Source: a bacterium (GTDB lineage: Bacteria > SZUA-182 > DTGQ01). From it: a DNA stretch of 20,435 bases. The notes beneath the pieces are model-generated. The model worked only from the letters and a program-made list of their open reading frames with translations. It made no database searches and was not told the DNA's origin. Positions within the stretch are counted from its first letter, which is position 1. Every line of letters begins with the position of its first letter. Below are positions 1 through 8,820 of the stretch, in pieces. The stretch lies in the NCBI GenBank assembly GCA_040755755.1, contig JBFLZW010000052.1:1-20435 (forward strand). The letters are read 5' to 3'. Position numbers and translations under genes: made by a program.

Positions 1-21
1 ACACTTAATTCTAATTTCATG

Positions 22-79
22 GCGCTTTTCCTTTCTTTGGTGATTATTCCGATTAAAACCCATTGTAAAGGAAAAGCGC
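22..79. repeat. 13-bp perfect inverted repeat upstream of the ATPase gene
   Basis: GCGCTTTTCCTTT at 22-34 is the exact reverse complement of 67-79, with a 32-base loop. A T-rich stretch (TTTATTTTT) follows the right arm, so it could be a terminator for a gene left of the window. It could equally be a protein-binding palindrome controlling the downstream operon. No clear promoter was found between it and the ATPase start at 165. Confidence 0.5.
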
Positions 80-164
80 TTTATTTTTCTACCCCTCAAA
101 AATTTACACAAAACATTTTACACTACCCAAGTCAAACCTTGCCATCCTGCAGAAGGAATAAGCC

Positions 165-2468
165 ATGCCCGGGGAAGTGCTGCCGTTCATAAGATACCAT
201 ATCGCTGAATCATTAAAGAGGCAATCCCAGCAGGAGCTTCTTGATGCGGACCTCAACAGGCAATGCCTTGTTCTCCATGAAGAGCCGGTTGACATAACCC
301 CGGCGATATTCAGGGCTGGCAGGCCGTTACAGCAGCAGAAGTCAAAGGTCCTTTACGTATATCCCTCAAGAGCCGACTATAATGCTGATAATAGCGTGCA
401 ATACCTGGACAAGACATGCCAGCTTCTCGAATCCATCCACAGCATCCGGGAACAGGCCGCTTTCGAGATCAGGGGTAACAGGGAACAGTTTGTATGCAGG
501 TTTTGCGCCAGCGAGCATGAAATTGCAACCATCGATTCCGCTGTCAGGAACTTTTTCCCTCATAGCTTCACAGAGATAGGCGAGCCGGAGCCCGCCCCCT
601 ATAAAGAGGGCATGTTTTGCATGGACTTCATTCCTGAAGGGCCATGCTACAGGAGCATGACATCCTACAAGACCTTTGTCATCTCGCCCCTGAACCTTAT
701 CCCGCAGATATTGCTTAACATAGACAAGGAATCCACCGGAATTTACCAGGTGGTTTTCGTTCCGCTTCCGGGCGAAACACACGACATCATTGAACGTGCC
801 GTGGATACAGCATGGCAATCCGCGCTTCCCATAGACCGCCAGATTCCGCCAAGCCTCCAGGTATCAGAGGAGTCGAGAAGGCTCGGATTCAAGTCCAGCG
901 AGTTCAAGAATTTTTACGGCGCTGTTTTCCGCATCATCCTGCCTGATGAAAGTCTCATCACCTCAGTCAAGGCGTTCATAGCCAGCTATACTTACGGGAA
1001 AAGGCATTTCAGGATCCTGGATAGCTACTCCCAGGACCAGATAGCGGAAATGCTGTACAACAGCAGGGTCTCTTACCATACATCGTTCCTGCTCAACAGC
1101 CCGGAATTATGCTCCTGTCTCCATATCCCTTACCAGATTTTCGAGGATGAAAACTTCAACGGGATTTTTGCATCAGCGCCTACCGCCAGCAGGCCGCAGA
1201 AATCAGAAGGCAGTATCTCGATAGGAACCTGGGCATGCGGGAAAAGCTCTCTCGAAGTGTACCTGCCAAAACAGATGGACTACCCCCACTGCCACCTCCT
1301 TGGCCAGTCACGCATGGGCAAAAGCAGTCTCCTCGCGAGTTTACTATTACAGAGCTTGAAGAACCGGCAGGCATGCTTTCTTCTCGACCCTGCGGGCGAT
1401 CTGGTTGACAGCCTGCTCAGGAGCATTCCAAGGGAGCATATCGACGATGTTGTCTGGGTCAATTTCGGGCTTGATGAGACACCGTGCATCAATATCCGCG
1501 AAAACCTTAGCCTTTCAAAAACATACGCAGGAAAGCTTGCTGATGACATGAGCACATCTATGAAGGACATAACCAGCACAGGAGATAAGTACTACGGCTA
1601 CAAGTTAGCCTACTATTTTTGCGCACTGTATTACCTCTTTTTTACACTGCCGGACCTGAGCCTTATAGATGTCCGGCTTCTTTTCTCTTCATCAAAGAAA
1701 GGAAAGGCAATGAGGGAAAAGATAAAGCCGAGAATAAAAAACCCGATAGTCGCTGATTTCCTGGACGAGATAAGCGCCCTGACTGATGAGAACAGGGCAA
1801 GCGTAAGCGCCAGGCTCTCGCATCTCCTCATAGACGACAAATCATTGCAATTTTTCTCAATGGAGGGGAAAGAGAATAAGATATCGATTAAAGATATCCT
1901 CGAGTCAGGCAAATTGGGCCTCATTAATCTTAGCGCGTCTATCCTTGGCCGCCAGAGAAGCAGCCTTTTGGGAAGCCTGCTGAACAGCCTCATCCTTCAA
2001 AATATTTTTTCCAGGGCAAGCCTGCCTTTCAGCCAGAGAAAGCCATGCCTTCTTGTAAAGGATGAAGCATACCTTATCCCCTCTGACATGGACATGGAGA
2101 TAAGCCAGACCGCGAAATTCGGGCTTGGAATCATCTACAGCAACCAGTACCTGGGGCAGTTCTTCGGCCAGTCGCGGGATGTAATTTCAACTACAGCCAG
2201 CAAGATCCTTTGGCGGCTGAGACAGGAGGATGCTGATTTCTATGCAAAGCAGTTCAAAATACCCTCCGCTGAATTCACATCGCTTCAGCGTTTCCAGGCA
2301 CTGGCCTATGCTGAAGACAGGCTCGTCAAGGTAAATACCCCAAGACCGATGGCAAATCCTGATGATTGCAGCGAGGAAATAAAGAGAAACTGTATCGAGA
2401 AATATTACCTTTGCCACGATAAAAAACCGGCAGAAAAGAAAAAGAGACTGATGTTTGACATGCTTTAG
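165..2468 (+). CDS. VirD4/TraD-like or HerA-like type IV secretion/transfer ATPase
   Basis: This 767-aa protein has a C-terminal RecA-like motor domain of the coupling-protein/DUF87 type. The Walker A loop is GQSRMGKSS (residues 380-388), followed by FLLDPAGDLVDSLL (405-418), a pattern typical of conjugative coupling proteins. The Walker B segment is LLVKDEAYLIP (629-639), and a SNQYLGQ segment near 659-665 matches the conserved glutamine motif of this group. The first 370 residues match nothing I recognise and show no membrane segment, unlike classical VirD4, so the protein looks soluble. AGAAGGA upstream supports the ATG at 165. It is inferred to pump or dock DNA for transfer of the surrounding element. 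A HerA-like role in DNA processing is the main alternative. It ends 12 bases before the next gene. Confidence 0.85.
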   Translation: MPGEVLPFIRYHIAESLKRQSQQELLDADLNRQCLVLHEEPVDITPAIFRAGRPLQQQKSKVLYVYPSRADYNADNSVQYLDKTCQLLESIHSIREQAAFEIRGNREQFVCRFCASEHEIATIDSAVRNFFPHSFTEIGEPEPAPYKEGMFCMDFIPEGPCYRSMTSYKTFVISPLNLIPQILLNIDKESTGIYQVVFVPLPGETHDIIERAVDTAWQSALPIDRQIPPSLQVSEESRRLGFKSSEFKNFYGAVFRIILPDESLITSVKAFIASYTYGKRHFRILDSYSQDQIAEMLYNSRVSYHTSFLLNSPELCSCLHIPYQIFEDENFNGIFASAPTASRPQKSEGSISIGTWACGKSSLEVYLPKQMDYPHCHLLGQSRMGKSSLLASLLLQSLKNRQACFLLDPAGDLVDSLLRSIPREHIDDVVWVNFGLDETPCINIRENLSLSKTYAGKLADDMSTSMKDITSTGDKYYGYKLAYYFCALYYLFFTLPDLSLIDVRLLFSSSKKGKAMREKIKPRIKNPIVADFLDEISALTDENRASVSARLSHLLIDDKSLQFFSMEGKENKISIKDILESGKLGLINLSASILGRQRSSLLGSLLNSLILQNIFSRASLPFSQRKPCLLVKDEAYLIPSDMDMEISQTAKFGLGIIYSNQYLGQFFGQSRDVISTTASKILWRLRQEDADFYAKQFKIPSAEFTSLQRFQALAYAEDRLVKVNTPRPMANPDDCSEEIKRNCIEKYYLCHDKKPAEKKKRLMFDML

Positions 2469-2480
2469 GAGGATAAAATT

Positions 2481-3044
2481 ATGTCAAGGTTTGATGATGT
2501 AATGAAACATCTGCATCCAAAGGTTCTGATTGCAAAGATTGAGGTTCCCCATGACACTGCGAGGGGCCAATACCTGCTGAAAAGCTCGGTAGTCAAAAGC
2601 CACCAGGAGTTTGAGTTAGAACTGATCTCTTACGTGAAACACCACATGGCGGTCATAGGCCCTGCCGGATCTACCATTTATCCTGAACTGGCATTAAGCA
2701 GGGCAAAAAGCTTTCTTGAGGCAGAGATGGGATTTGACACGGCAGTTTATTGCGCCTTGAGCGGGACCATGGGCGGCATGCAAGGTATCCTCGACAGGGT
2801 CTGCGACGGTTTCAAAAAGGAACAGAAGCAGGCGTATTTCCAGTATATCATTGATAAATATGTTGATCCGCTGAACATTCACGAAATCATAGAATTGATG
2901 AGAGAGCTTAAGTCAAGGCTCATGAACTTTTCACCTCAGCCGTTCCAGTTTATCCCTGTAGAGCAGATGGCCCTTTCCTACAAGCAGGTAGTCTATGCCT
3001 ATATAGATACACTCATTCGCTATAAGAACCTGTGGGTGTATTAG
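2481..3044 (+). CDS. Conserved-looking hypothetical protein of the integrative element
   Basis: This 187-aa protein is not recognised. It has no signal peptide, no membrane helix and no cysteine-based metal site. The sequence looks like a folded mixed alpha/beta protein whose C-terminal half is mainly helical (around residues 110-187). Its reality is well supported: a textbook AGGAGG overlaps the stop codon of the ATPase gene and sits 8 bases before the ATG, so the two proteins are translationally linked. Lying between the ATPase and the excisionase/integrase pair, it may be a partner of the ATPase or a DNA-processing accessory factor. That is inference from position only. Confidence 0.75.
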   Translation: MSRFDDVMKHLHPKVLIAKIEVPHDTARGQYLLKSSVVKSHQEFELELISYVKHHMAVIGPAGSTIYPELALSRAKSFLEAEMGFDTAVYCALSGTMGGMQGILDRVCDGFKKEQKQAYFQYIIDKYVDPLNIHEIIELMRELKSRLMNFSPQPFQFIPVEQMALSYKQVVYAYIDTLIRYKNLWVY

Positions 3045-3075
3045 CCGGAAGCCAGGTTCTATAAGGATTACGTTG

Positions 3076-3420
3076 ATGGAAGATAACGAATTATATATAA
3101 TGCGCCCTGAGGATGTCGCCCAATATCTCAGGAAAAGCCTAAGCTGGGTTTACAAGAACTGGAAGATACTGGGCGGCAGGAAGCTCGGGGGTTCTCTGTT
3201 TTTTCCAGGAAAGGAGAAACTCCATGAGCATATATTTCGTCAAAGGGAAGGGGTGGAGGTACGACTTCACCCTGAACGGAAAAAGGTACACGGATACCTG
3301 GTTCTCGACCAAGCGGGAAGTAAAAGAGGCCGAGGCGAGGAAAAAGGAGGAGATAAACAATCCAAAACCGATAATAGAGACCCCAACCGACATGGTATTC
3401 TTGGACCTGGTGAACATTAG
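3076..3420 (+). CDS. Excisionase-like helix-turn-helix DNA-binding protein
   Basis: The first 50 or so residues form a MerR/excisionase-type winged helix-turn-helix: MRPEDVAQYLRKSLSWVYK (residues 9-27), then GGRKLGGSLFF, the usual wing that ends in a recognised Phe. Such proteins bind and bend attachment-site DNA, directing the integrase to excise rather than integrate. Others of this type act as repressors. AAGGA lies 8 bases before the ATG at 3076, and an overlapping TTG at 3073 is less likely. The last 64 residues are basic and hydrophilic, and their DNA also encodes the integrase N-terminus in another frame. The gene probably shares one mRNA with the ATPase and integrase. Confidence 0.75.
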   Translation: MEDNELYIMRPEDVAQYLRKSLSWVYKNWKILGGRKLGGSLFFPGKEKLHEHIFRQREGVEVRLHPERKKVHGYLVLDQAGSKRGRGEEKGGDKQSKTDNRDPNRHGILGPGEH

Positions 3421-4321
3421 GCTGGACTATGTGAAAGCGTATAATTCAGAAGACCATTACAGGGATTACCGGTGGCTGTCAAAGGGATGGGTGAAAAGAT
3501 GGGGCAAAATGCCGTGCTGTGAAATCACCCAGGACATGGTCCAGAGGTATATTCTTGAGATAAGAAGAAAGATTTCAGCCTACACTGCCAATAAGAATAT
3601 ACGGGACCTTCGCGCCACTTTCAATTTCGGCAAGAAAAAGAGACTTATCCGCTGCAATCCAGTAGACGGGATAGAATTTCTTCCTGAAGAGAAGAAGGTA
3701 AAGTATGTGCCGCCTGCTGAGGATATTGACAGGGTGATCGAAGCCGCTGACCCGGACACTCAGGATTATCTCTGGGTGCTCAGGGAGACAATGGGCCGGA
3801 TGAGCGAGATCAATCGCATGAGCTGGGACGATGTCAATTTAGAGATGCGCTTTGTGATCCTCTACACCCGGAAGAAAAAGGGCGGTCACCTGACTCCAAG
3901 GAAAGTTCCTATGACTGAGAAACTGCATCAGGTGCTCTCAGAGAGGTATTTCCAGAGGGACATGACAAAGCCCTGGGTATTCTGGCATACTTACTGGAGC
4001 AGAAGGGCAGGTTCGATGAAGCATGGTCCGTACCTTAACAGGCACAAGTTTATGAAGACTCTCTGCAAGAAGGCCGGGGTCAAATATTTCAGGTTTCATC
4101 CGCTAAGGCATTCTGGCGCTTCAATTATGGATAACAATAATGTCCCTATCCGGAGGATCCAAAAAATCCTGGGACATGAAAACCAGAAGACCACAGAAAT
4201 ATATTTGCATAGTATAGGTGAGCAGGAGCGGCTGGCAATGGCTGTTTATGAACAAGCCAGACAAAAGTCTCACACGGATTCTCACACGGATAAAAATAAG
4301 GGGTTAAGCCCTAGGAGCTAA
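3224..4321 (+). CDS. int: Tyrosine recombinase (site-specific integrase)
   Basis: This 365-aa phage-type integrase cuts and rejoins DNA at the tRNA-Lys attachment site. The short N-terminal arm-type DNA-binding region (residues 1-50, MSIYFVKGKGWRYDF) is followed by a SAM-like core-binding domain (about 58-155) and the catalytic domain. All key residues are visible: Arg192 in GRMSEINRMSW, a Lys in the beta-hairpin near 217-219, His292 and Arg295 in HPLRH, His318 in LGH and nucleophile Tyr327 in TTEIYLHS. AAGGAG lies 7 bases upstream of the ATG. The start lies inside the excisionase-like gene in a different frame. The stop codon lies inside a hairpin 18 bases from the tRNA 3' end. Confidence 0.95.
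   Translation: MSIYFVKGKGWRYDFTLNGKRYTDTWFSTKREVKEAEARKKEEINNPKPIIETPTDMVFLDLVNIRLDYVKAYNSEDHYRDYRWLSKGWVKRWGKMPCCEITQDMVQRYILEIRRKISAYTANKNIRDLRATFNFGKKKRLIRCNPVDGIEFLPEEKKVKYVPPAEDIDRVIEAADPDTQDYLWVLRETMGRMSEINRMSWDDVNLEMRFVILYTRKKKGGHLTPRKVPMTEKLHQVLSERYFQRDMTKPWVFWHTYWSRRAGSMKHGPYLNRHKFMKTLCKKAGVKYFRFHPLRHSGASIMDNNNVPIRRIQKILGHENQKTTEIYLHSIGEQERLAMAVYEQARQKSHTDSHTDKNKGLSPRS
4268..4291. repeat. Tandem 12-bp direct repeat in the 3' end of int
   Basis: TCTCACACGGAT occurs twice back to back, at 4268-4279 and 4280-4291, and encodes the repeated SHTD near the integrase C-terminus. The position, between the last catalytic codon and the tRNA, is where arm-type integrase or excisionase binding sites would be expected. 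Binding is inference. The repeat itself is exact. Confidence 0.6.
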
Positions 4322-4327
4322 CCCCTT
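4298..4327 (-). terminator. Hairpin terminator shared by int and tRNA-Lys
   Basis: AAGGGGTTA (4298-4306) pairs perfectly with TAACCCCTT (4319-4327) around a 12-base loop. Read on the - strand the stem is followed by ATTTTTA, a fair U-tract for ending tRNA-Lys transcription. On the + strand it is followed by GATTTATTT, so it may also stop the int transcript. The int stop codon (4319-4321) lies inside the stem. Confidence 0.65.
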
Positions 4328-4338
4328 GATTTATTTAG

Positions 4339-4411
4339 TGAGCCGTGCTGGATTCGAACCAGCGACCCTCTGCTTAAAAGGCAGATGCTCTGCCGACTGA
4401 GCTAACGGCCC
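4339..4411 (-). tRNA. tRNA-Lys (anticodon UUU)
   Basis: On the - strand the 73 bases fold into a full cloverleaf. The acceptor stem GGGCCGT pairs with ACGGCTC (one G-T pair), with discriminator A at 4339. The D arm is AGCTCAGTCGGCAGAGC, the anticodon stem is TCTGC/GCAGA around loop CTTTTAA (anticodon TTT), and the T arm GCTGG-TTCGAAT-CCAGC carries the invariant TTCGA. CCA is not encoded (CTA follows), so it must be added after transcription. It is close to other bacterial tRNA-Lys genes. Its 3' end is the insertion point of the integrase-bearing element. Confidence 0.97.
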
Positions 4412-4475
4412 TTTTTCTCGTTGTTTTTGGTAATTGTTGCTTATTGGTGCTATTCGCGACCCTGAAAGTGGGTGA

Positions 4476-4504
4476 ATTATAATAGACTTTGCTTCAATTG
4501 TCAA
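4476..4504 (-). promoter_or_regulatory. Consensus sigma-70 promoter for tRNA-Lys
   Basis: Read on the - strand, TTGACA (4499-4504) and TATAAT (4476-4481) are separated by exactly 17 bases, a perfect match to the housekeeping consensus. It points at tRNA-Lys, whose 5' end is 65 bases downstream. The tRNA therefore has its own strong promoter independent of purA. Confidence 0.9.
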
Positions 4505-4531
4505 TATTTTCCAGGAAATGAAAATGTTTTT

Positions 4532-5881
<1,350 letters not shown>

Positions 5882-5928
5882 TCAAGTTGTACCACATGGT
5901 AAAAGTAAACGTAAGCCAAAACCTTTTA

Positions 5929-5957
5929 TCTATATCATTTTTATAAATATTTGTCAA
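5929..5957 (-). promoter_or_regulatory. Probable sigma-70 promoter of purA
   Basis: On the - strand TTGACA (5952-5957) is followed after 17 bases by TATAGA (5929-5934), in very A/T-rich DNA. The purA start codon is about 78 bases downstream. The -35 box is perfect and the -10 box keeps the TATA half. Confidence 0.75.
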
Positions 5958-6116
5958 ATTTTTTTATCTGACTTTCATAAGTACCAGTTTTTATTGGACA
6001 TTTTAAGAAAAGTCTCAACTGTTACCGGGGGCGACCTCGGCAGCATAAAAAACCTGAGAGGGCTCCGGCATTTTCTTCCATCCGTCCGATATAAATCTCA
6101 GAGAAAGGAAGACAGA

Positions 6117-7364
6117 GTGCCAGCGGATTCAACGATTAACCAGCTTAAATTCCCCCCGCTTCACCGGCTCATTAACCGGGCAGGGAAAACCCTGGACCGG
6201 CTGGGGATATCCCTTATCAATTTATCGGCAGAGTCTCTGCTGAAGGCTGCCTGCCGTCAAACCGGATTATCTGACTGGGGAGATGAGGATTTTCTTACCC
6301 CGCTCACGATTCTGCTCGACTCTTATAACCAAGAGGCTGATCTGAGCTTTCTTGGACGAATCAGCGTGCGGCAGAACTGCATCAGATTGCTATCCAACAG
6401 ACTCCGCATCCAGGATGACTGTAACCGTTATCCACAGATCCTGGAAACCCCGATATGCAGGCCTCTGTTCATAGTCGGACTTCCCCGGACCGGGACCACG
6501 CTTCTTCATAACCTTCTTGCCCAGGACCCCACTGTCCGGGTACCTCGCACTTGGGAGCTTATGCAGCCATCACCGCCACCAACCCCGGAGGGCCGGAAAA
6601 CCGACCGCCGGATTGCAGCAGCCAGCAAGAAAATTAACCGGATTTTCGCTTGTGCTCCGCAGATATTCTCTATTCATCCCTTCGATCCGACCGGGCCGGA
6701 AGAGTGCATCCTCCTGTTTCAGCACGGATTTACAAGCTATCTTTTCGTGCTGTACACCAATGTGCCGCATTACACCGAATGGCTTCTCCAGCATGACATG
6801 GTTCCCGCGTACCAGTATTATCGCCGTCAATTGCAGCTTCTTCAATGGCGCTGTCCGGGCAGTCACTGGGTGCTCAAGTCACCTGCCCATCTCTTTTCTC
6901 TGAATGCGCTCCTGACAGTTTTTCCCGATGCCTGCCTGGTCCAGACCCATCGTGATCCCCATAAGGTTGTCCCTTCGCTGTGCAGTCTTTCGGCAATGGC
7001 TATCTCCTTGAGCAGCAACCGGCTTGACCTGAAGTGCCTTGGAGAAAGAGGGCTGTCCCTGTGTGGAACAGCCATTGACCGGGCAATGCAGGTGCGTGAA
7101 TCAGCCAGTCCCGGCCAGTTCTATGATGTTCATTACCGGGATCTTGTTACTGATCCTATCGGTGTAGTACGGCAGATATATACCCATTTCAGCTATGATT
7201 TTGATCCCTGCATGGAAAAGGGCATGAGGCAATGGCTGGCTGCAAACCCGCAGTTCAAGCATGGGTCTCACCGCTACTCACTGGATCAGTTCAGTCTGGA
7301 TCGACAAGCAATAGCCTCAAGGTTTGCAGCCTACAGGGAAAAGTTCAACGTCGGGCAGGAGTAG
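6117..7364 (+). CDS. Sulfotransferase family protein
   Basis: This 415-aa protein belongs to the Sulfotransfer_3-like group, which moves sulfate from PAPS to a hydroxyl or amine acceptor. The 5'-phosphosulfate loop is PLFIVGLPRTGTTLLH (from residue 116), WVLKSPAHL follows near 251-259, and the 3'-phosphate site is THRDPHKVVPSLCS near 277-290. The helical N-terminus (LLKAACRQTGLSDWGDEDF) is typical of the bacterial branch that ends in a short helical tail. The acceptor cannot be told; lipids, glycans and small molecules are all possible. I chose the GTG at 6117 because AAGGAAG lies 5 bases upstream. The frame is open back to a TTG at 5994, which has no ribosome-binding site. No operon partner is seen. 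Confidence 0.85.
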   Translation: MPADSTINQLKFPPLHRLINRAGKTLDRLGISLINLSAESLLKAACRQTGLSDWGDEDFLTPLTILLDSYNQEADLSFLGRISVRQNCIRLLSNRLRIQDDCNRYPQILETPICRPLFIVGLPRTGTTLLHNLLAQDPTVRVPRTWELMQPSPPPTPEGRKTDRRIAAASKKINRIFACAPQIFSIHPFDPTGPEECILLFQHGFTSYLFVLYTNVPHYTEWLLQHDMVPAYQYYRRQLQLLQWRCPGSHWVLKSPAHLFSLNALLTVFPDACLVQTHRDPHKVVPSLCSLSAMAISLSSNRLDLKCLGERGLSLCGTAIDRAMQVRESASPGQFYDVHYRDLVTDPIGVVRQIYTHFSYDFDPCMEKGMRQWLAANPQFKHGSHRYSLDQFSLDRQAIASRFAAYREKFNVGQE

Positions 7365-7906
7365 CAGCCTTCCCCTTTCCTCTAACCCATGTGCAGTATA
7401 AGTAAAACGGTTGCCTGAACGTGACACCGCTGTCTGTGCTGCCAGCAGGCAGGGAAATACAGAAAAAATTCAATTTAGTCTTGCTTCTGTATGCCATCAC
7501 CCAATACAATATAATATAAAGAGACACCAGGCATTCTTTTATCTCAATTCTTGTTACCTTCATCAGTGACCATCTCAAATATGCGCTGCTCCTGCTCCCA
7601 CTGAACACTCGACAGGCAAGATTCCCCAGGAAAACCAGGACTGTTTCCCCAGCCACGAAGAATTAAAGAGCCCCGTTTGATGCCGATCAGGCATCGGGAA
7701 AAAGAGCTTGCAGATATGAAACCCTTATCCTATCCGGAGAACTGGAAGCATAATCAGGTCCGGTGGAGTAGAAGCCCGCCGTCACCTGATTTTTATTGCC
7801 CTTGCCAGGATCAGGTCCCAAAACATTCCTCCCGTATGATTTTTTGTGTGGGCAGATTTTACGATAACCATTACTATTAATAAATCAACAAGCAGGTTCT
7901 TCAACT
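7365..7906. other. Gene-poor interval between the sulfotransferase and the secreted protein
   Basis: No convincing gene is seen in these 542 bases. One + strand reading frame (7677-7880, 67 codons) lacks a ribosome-binding site and has a low-complexity, Pro/His/Cys-rich product unlike a folded protein. A small hairpin GATGCC-gatca-GGCATC lies at 7679-7695. An A/T-rich patch with TATAAT near 7510-7520 could be part of a promoter, but no spaced -35 box is clear. The stretch may hold a decayed gene or the leader of the next gene. Confidence 0.5.
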
Positions 7907-8533
7907 ATGAAAAGCGTAAAGAAAGTATTAGTTTTATCAGTTAGTTGCATTCTCATCTCTCTGGCTTGCGCCTCCTTGAGCGAGGCCCAGTATCCGCTCA
8001 TTTATCCGCCTCCCGAGGTGCTGAATCCATACCTTTTTGCATCAGGCTTGCCAACCTATTACCCTCTCCCGGCACCTTTGGTTTCATTTCCGGTGATCAA
8101 TCCCTTTCTCCCGATTCCCTCCCCATTGTCCGCCATGCTTCTTCCGCCTCCTGCGGCATCTTCTCTTCCTGTACGCACCGCAGCCCAGGCCGGATTCTGG
8201 GTGGGGACCTGGCAGAGCACCTTTATAGCCTTTATTATCTTGTATCATTCTGGATCCATGACCCTGGAGCTTATCGAGAATCCCCTCCTGCAATCAATAA
8301 GCGGTACAGGCATCCTCATAGGAAGCCGGTATACCGACACCCTGTTTGATGTGAGAGGGGTATTGCCTCTTTCTACGACTTTTGAGTTAAATGCTATCTT
8401 ACCCGGCGGATATGCAATCGTTTTAAGCTGCTTTCTTACCTCGCCAACAACCATGATCGGAACCTACACGGTAACTCTCGGTTTTGGTGGTGCATTGGTT
8501 GACAAGGGGATATTTGACCTGTCTCTCGTTTAA
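7907..8533 (+). CDS. Secreted proline-rich hypothetical protein
   Basis: This 208-aa protein starts with a clear Sec signal peptide: basic MKSVKK, a hydrophobic core (residues 7-22) and a likely signal peptidase I cut after SEA at 27. Residues 28-100 form a proline-rich linker (repeated PLP, PPP, FPVINPFLP). Residues 105-208 look like one compact beta-rich domain with alternating short strands (GFWVGTWQS, GSMTLELIE, SGTGILIG, TFELNAILP, IGTYTVTLG) and a terminal IFDLSLV strand, suggesting a lipocalin-like barrel. I do not recognise a named family. The short AGCAGG before the ATG is a weak ribosome-binding site. It appears monocistronic, closed by a strong terminator 57 bases downstream. It is inferred to be a periplasmic or surface protein. 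Confidence 0.75.
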   Translation: MKSVKKVLVLSVSCILISLACASLSEAQYPLIYPPPEVLNPYLFASGLPTYYPLPAPLVSFPVINPFLPIPSPLSAMLLPPPAASSLPVRTAAQAGFWVGTWQSTFIAFIILYHSGSMTLELIENPLLQSISGTGILIGSRYTDTLFDVRGVLPLSTTFELNAILPGGYAIVLSCFLTSPTTMIGTYTVTLGFGGALVDKGIFDLSLV

Positions 8534-8589
8534 TCTCCGGGGCAGTGGCGGGGAGCCCCCTGCGGCACAGATGCCTGTGCCCATACGAT

Positions 8590-8619
8590 AAGGCGGGGTT
8601 GGAAAACCCCGCCTTTTTT
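8590..8619 (+). terminator. Strong intrinsic terminator of the secreted-protein gene
   Basis: AAGGCGGGGTT (8590-8600) and AACCCCGCCTT (8605-8615) form a perfect 11-bp GC-rich stem with a GGAA tetraloop, directly followed by a run of six T (8614-8619). Confidence 0.95.
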
Positions 8620-8820
8620 AGTGGGCGGATAAGTCCTCCCGGCTTTTAAAATATCCGGCCAGGTAGGGCCATTGCCGGATTCGGCCGATATAACCAATCA
8701 GTTATAAATACAAATACAAAAGATACCACACCAGACACAGAGGCACAGAGGTCCCCAGAGAAAAATAAAGAGAGATAGAGAAAAGCAGAGGGGAGCAGGT
8801 TATTCATTGGCAGCACCTCA

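Larger units (their letters stand above)
1..4338. mobile_element. Right end of an integrative element inserted at tRNA-Lys
   Basis: Four + strand genes (transfer-type ATPase, unknown protein, excisionase-like protein, integrase) run as one close unit up to the 3' end of a tRNA-Lys gene. The integrase is last and points at the tRNA 3' end, the usual order for elements that integrate into tRNA genes. These genes use AGG/AGA arginine codons heavily and have purine-rich coding strands, unlike the CGN-rich genes further right. The exact attachment core is not visible because the second copy lies outside the window. It should include part of the tRNA 3' half. Conjugative (ICE), mobilizable (IME) or simple genomic-island status cannot be decided here. 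Confidence 0.8.

Noticed and set aside
5994-6116. Longer sulfotransferase start at TTG 5994
   Set aside because: No ribosome-binding site upstream, and the extra 41 residues look unlike the family. The GTG at 6117 has a good one.
7677-7880. 67-codon reading frame before the secreted-protein gene
   Set aside because: No ribosome-binding site, odd composition (many His, Pro, Trp and Cys) and no structural pattern.
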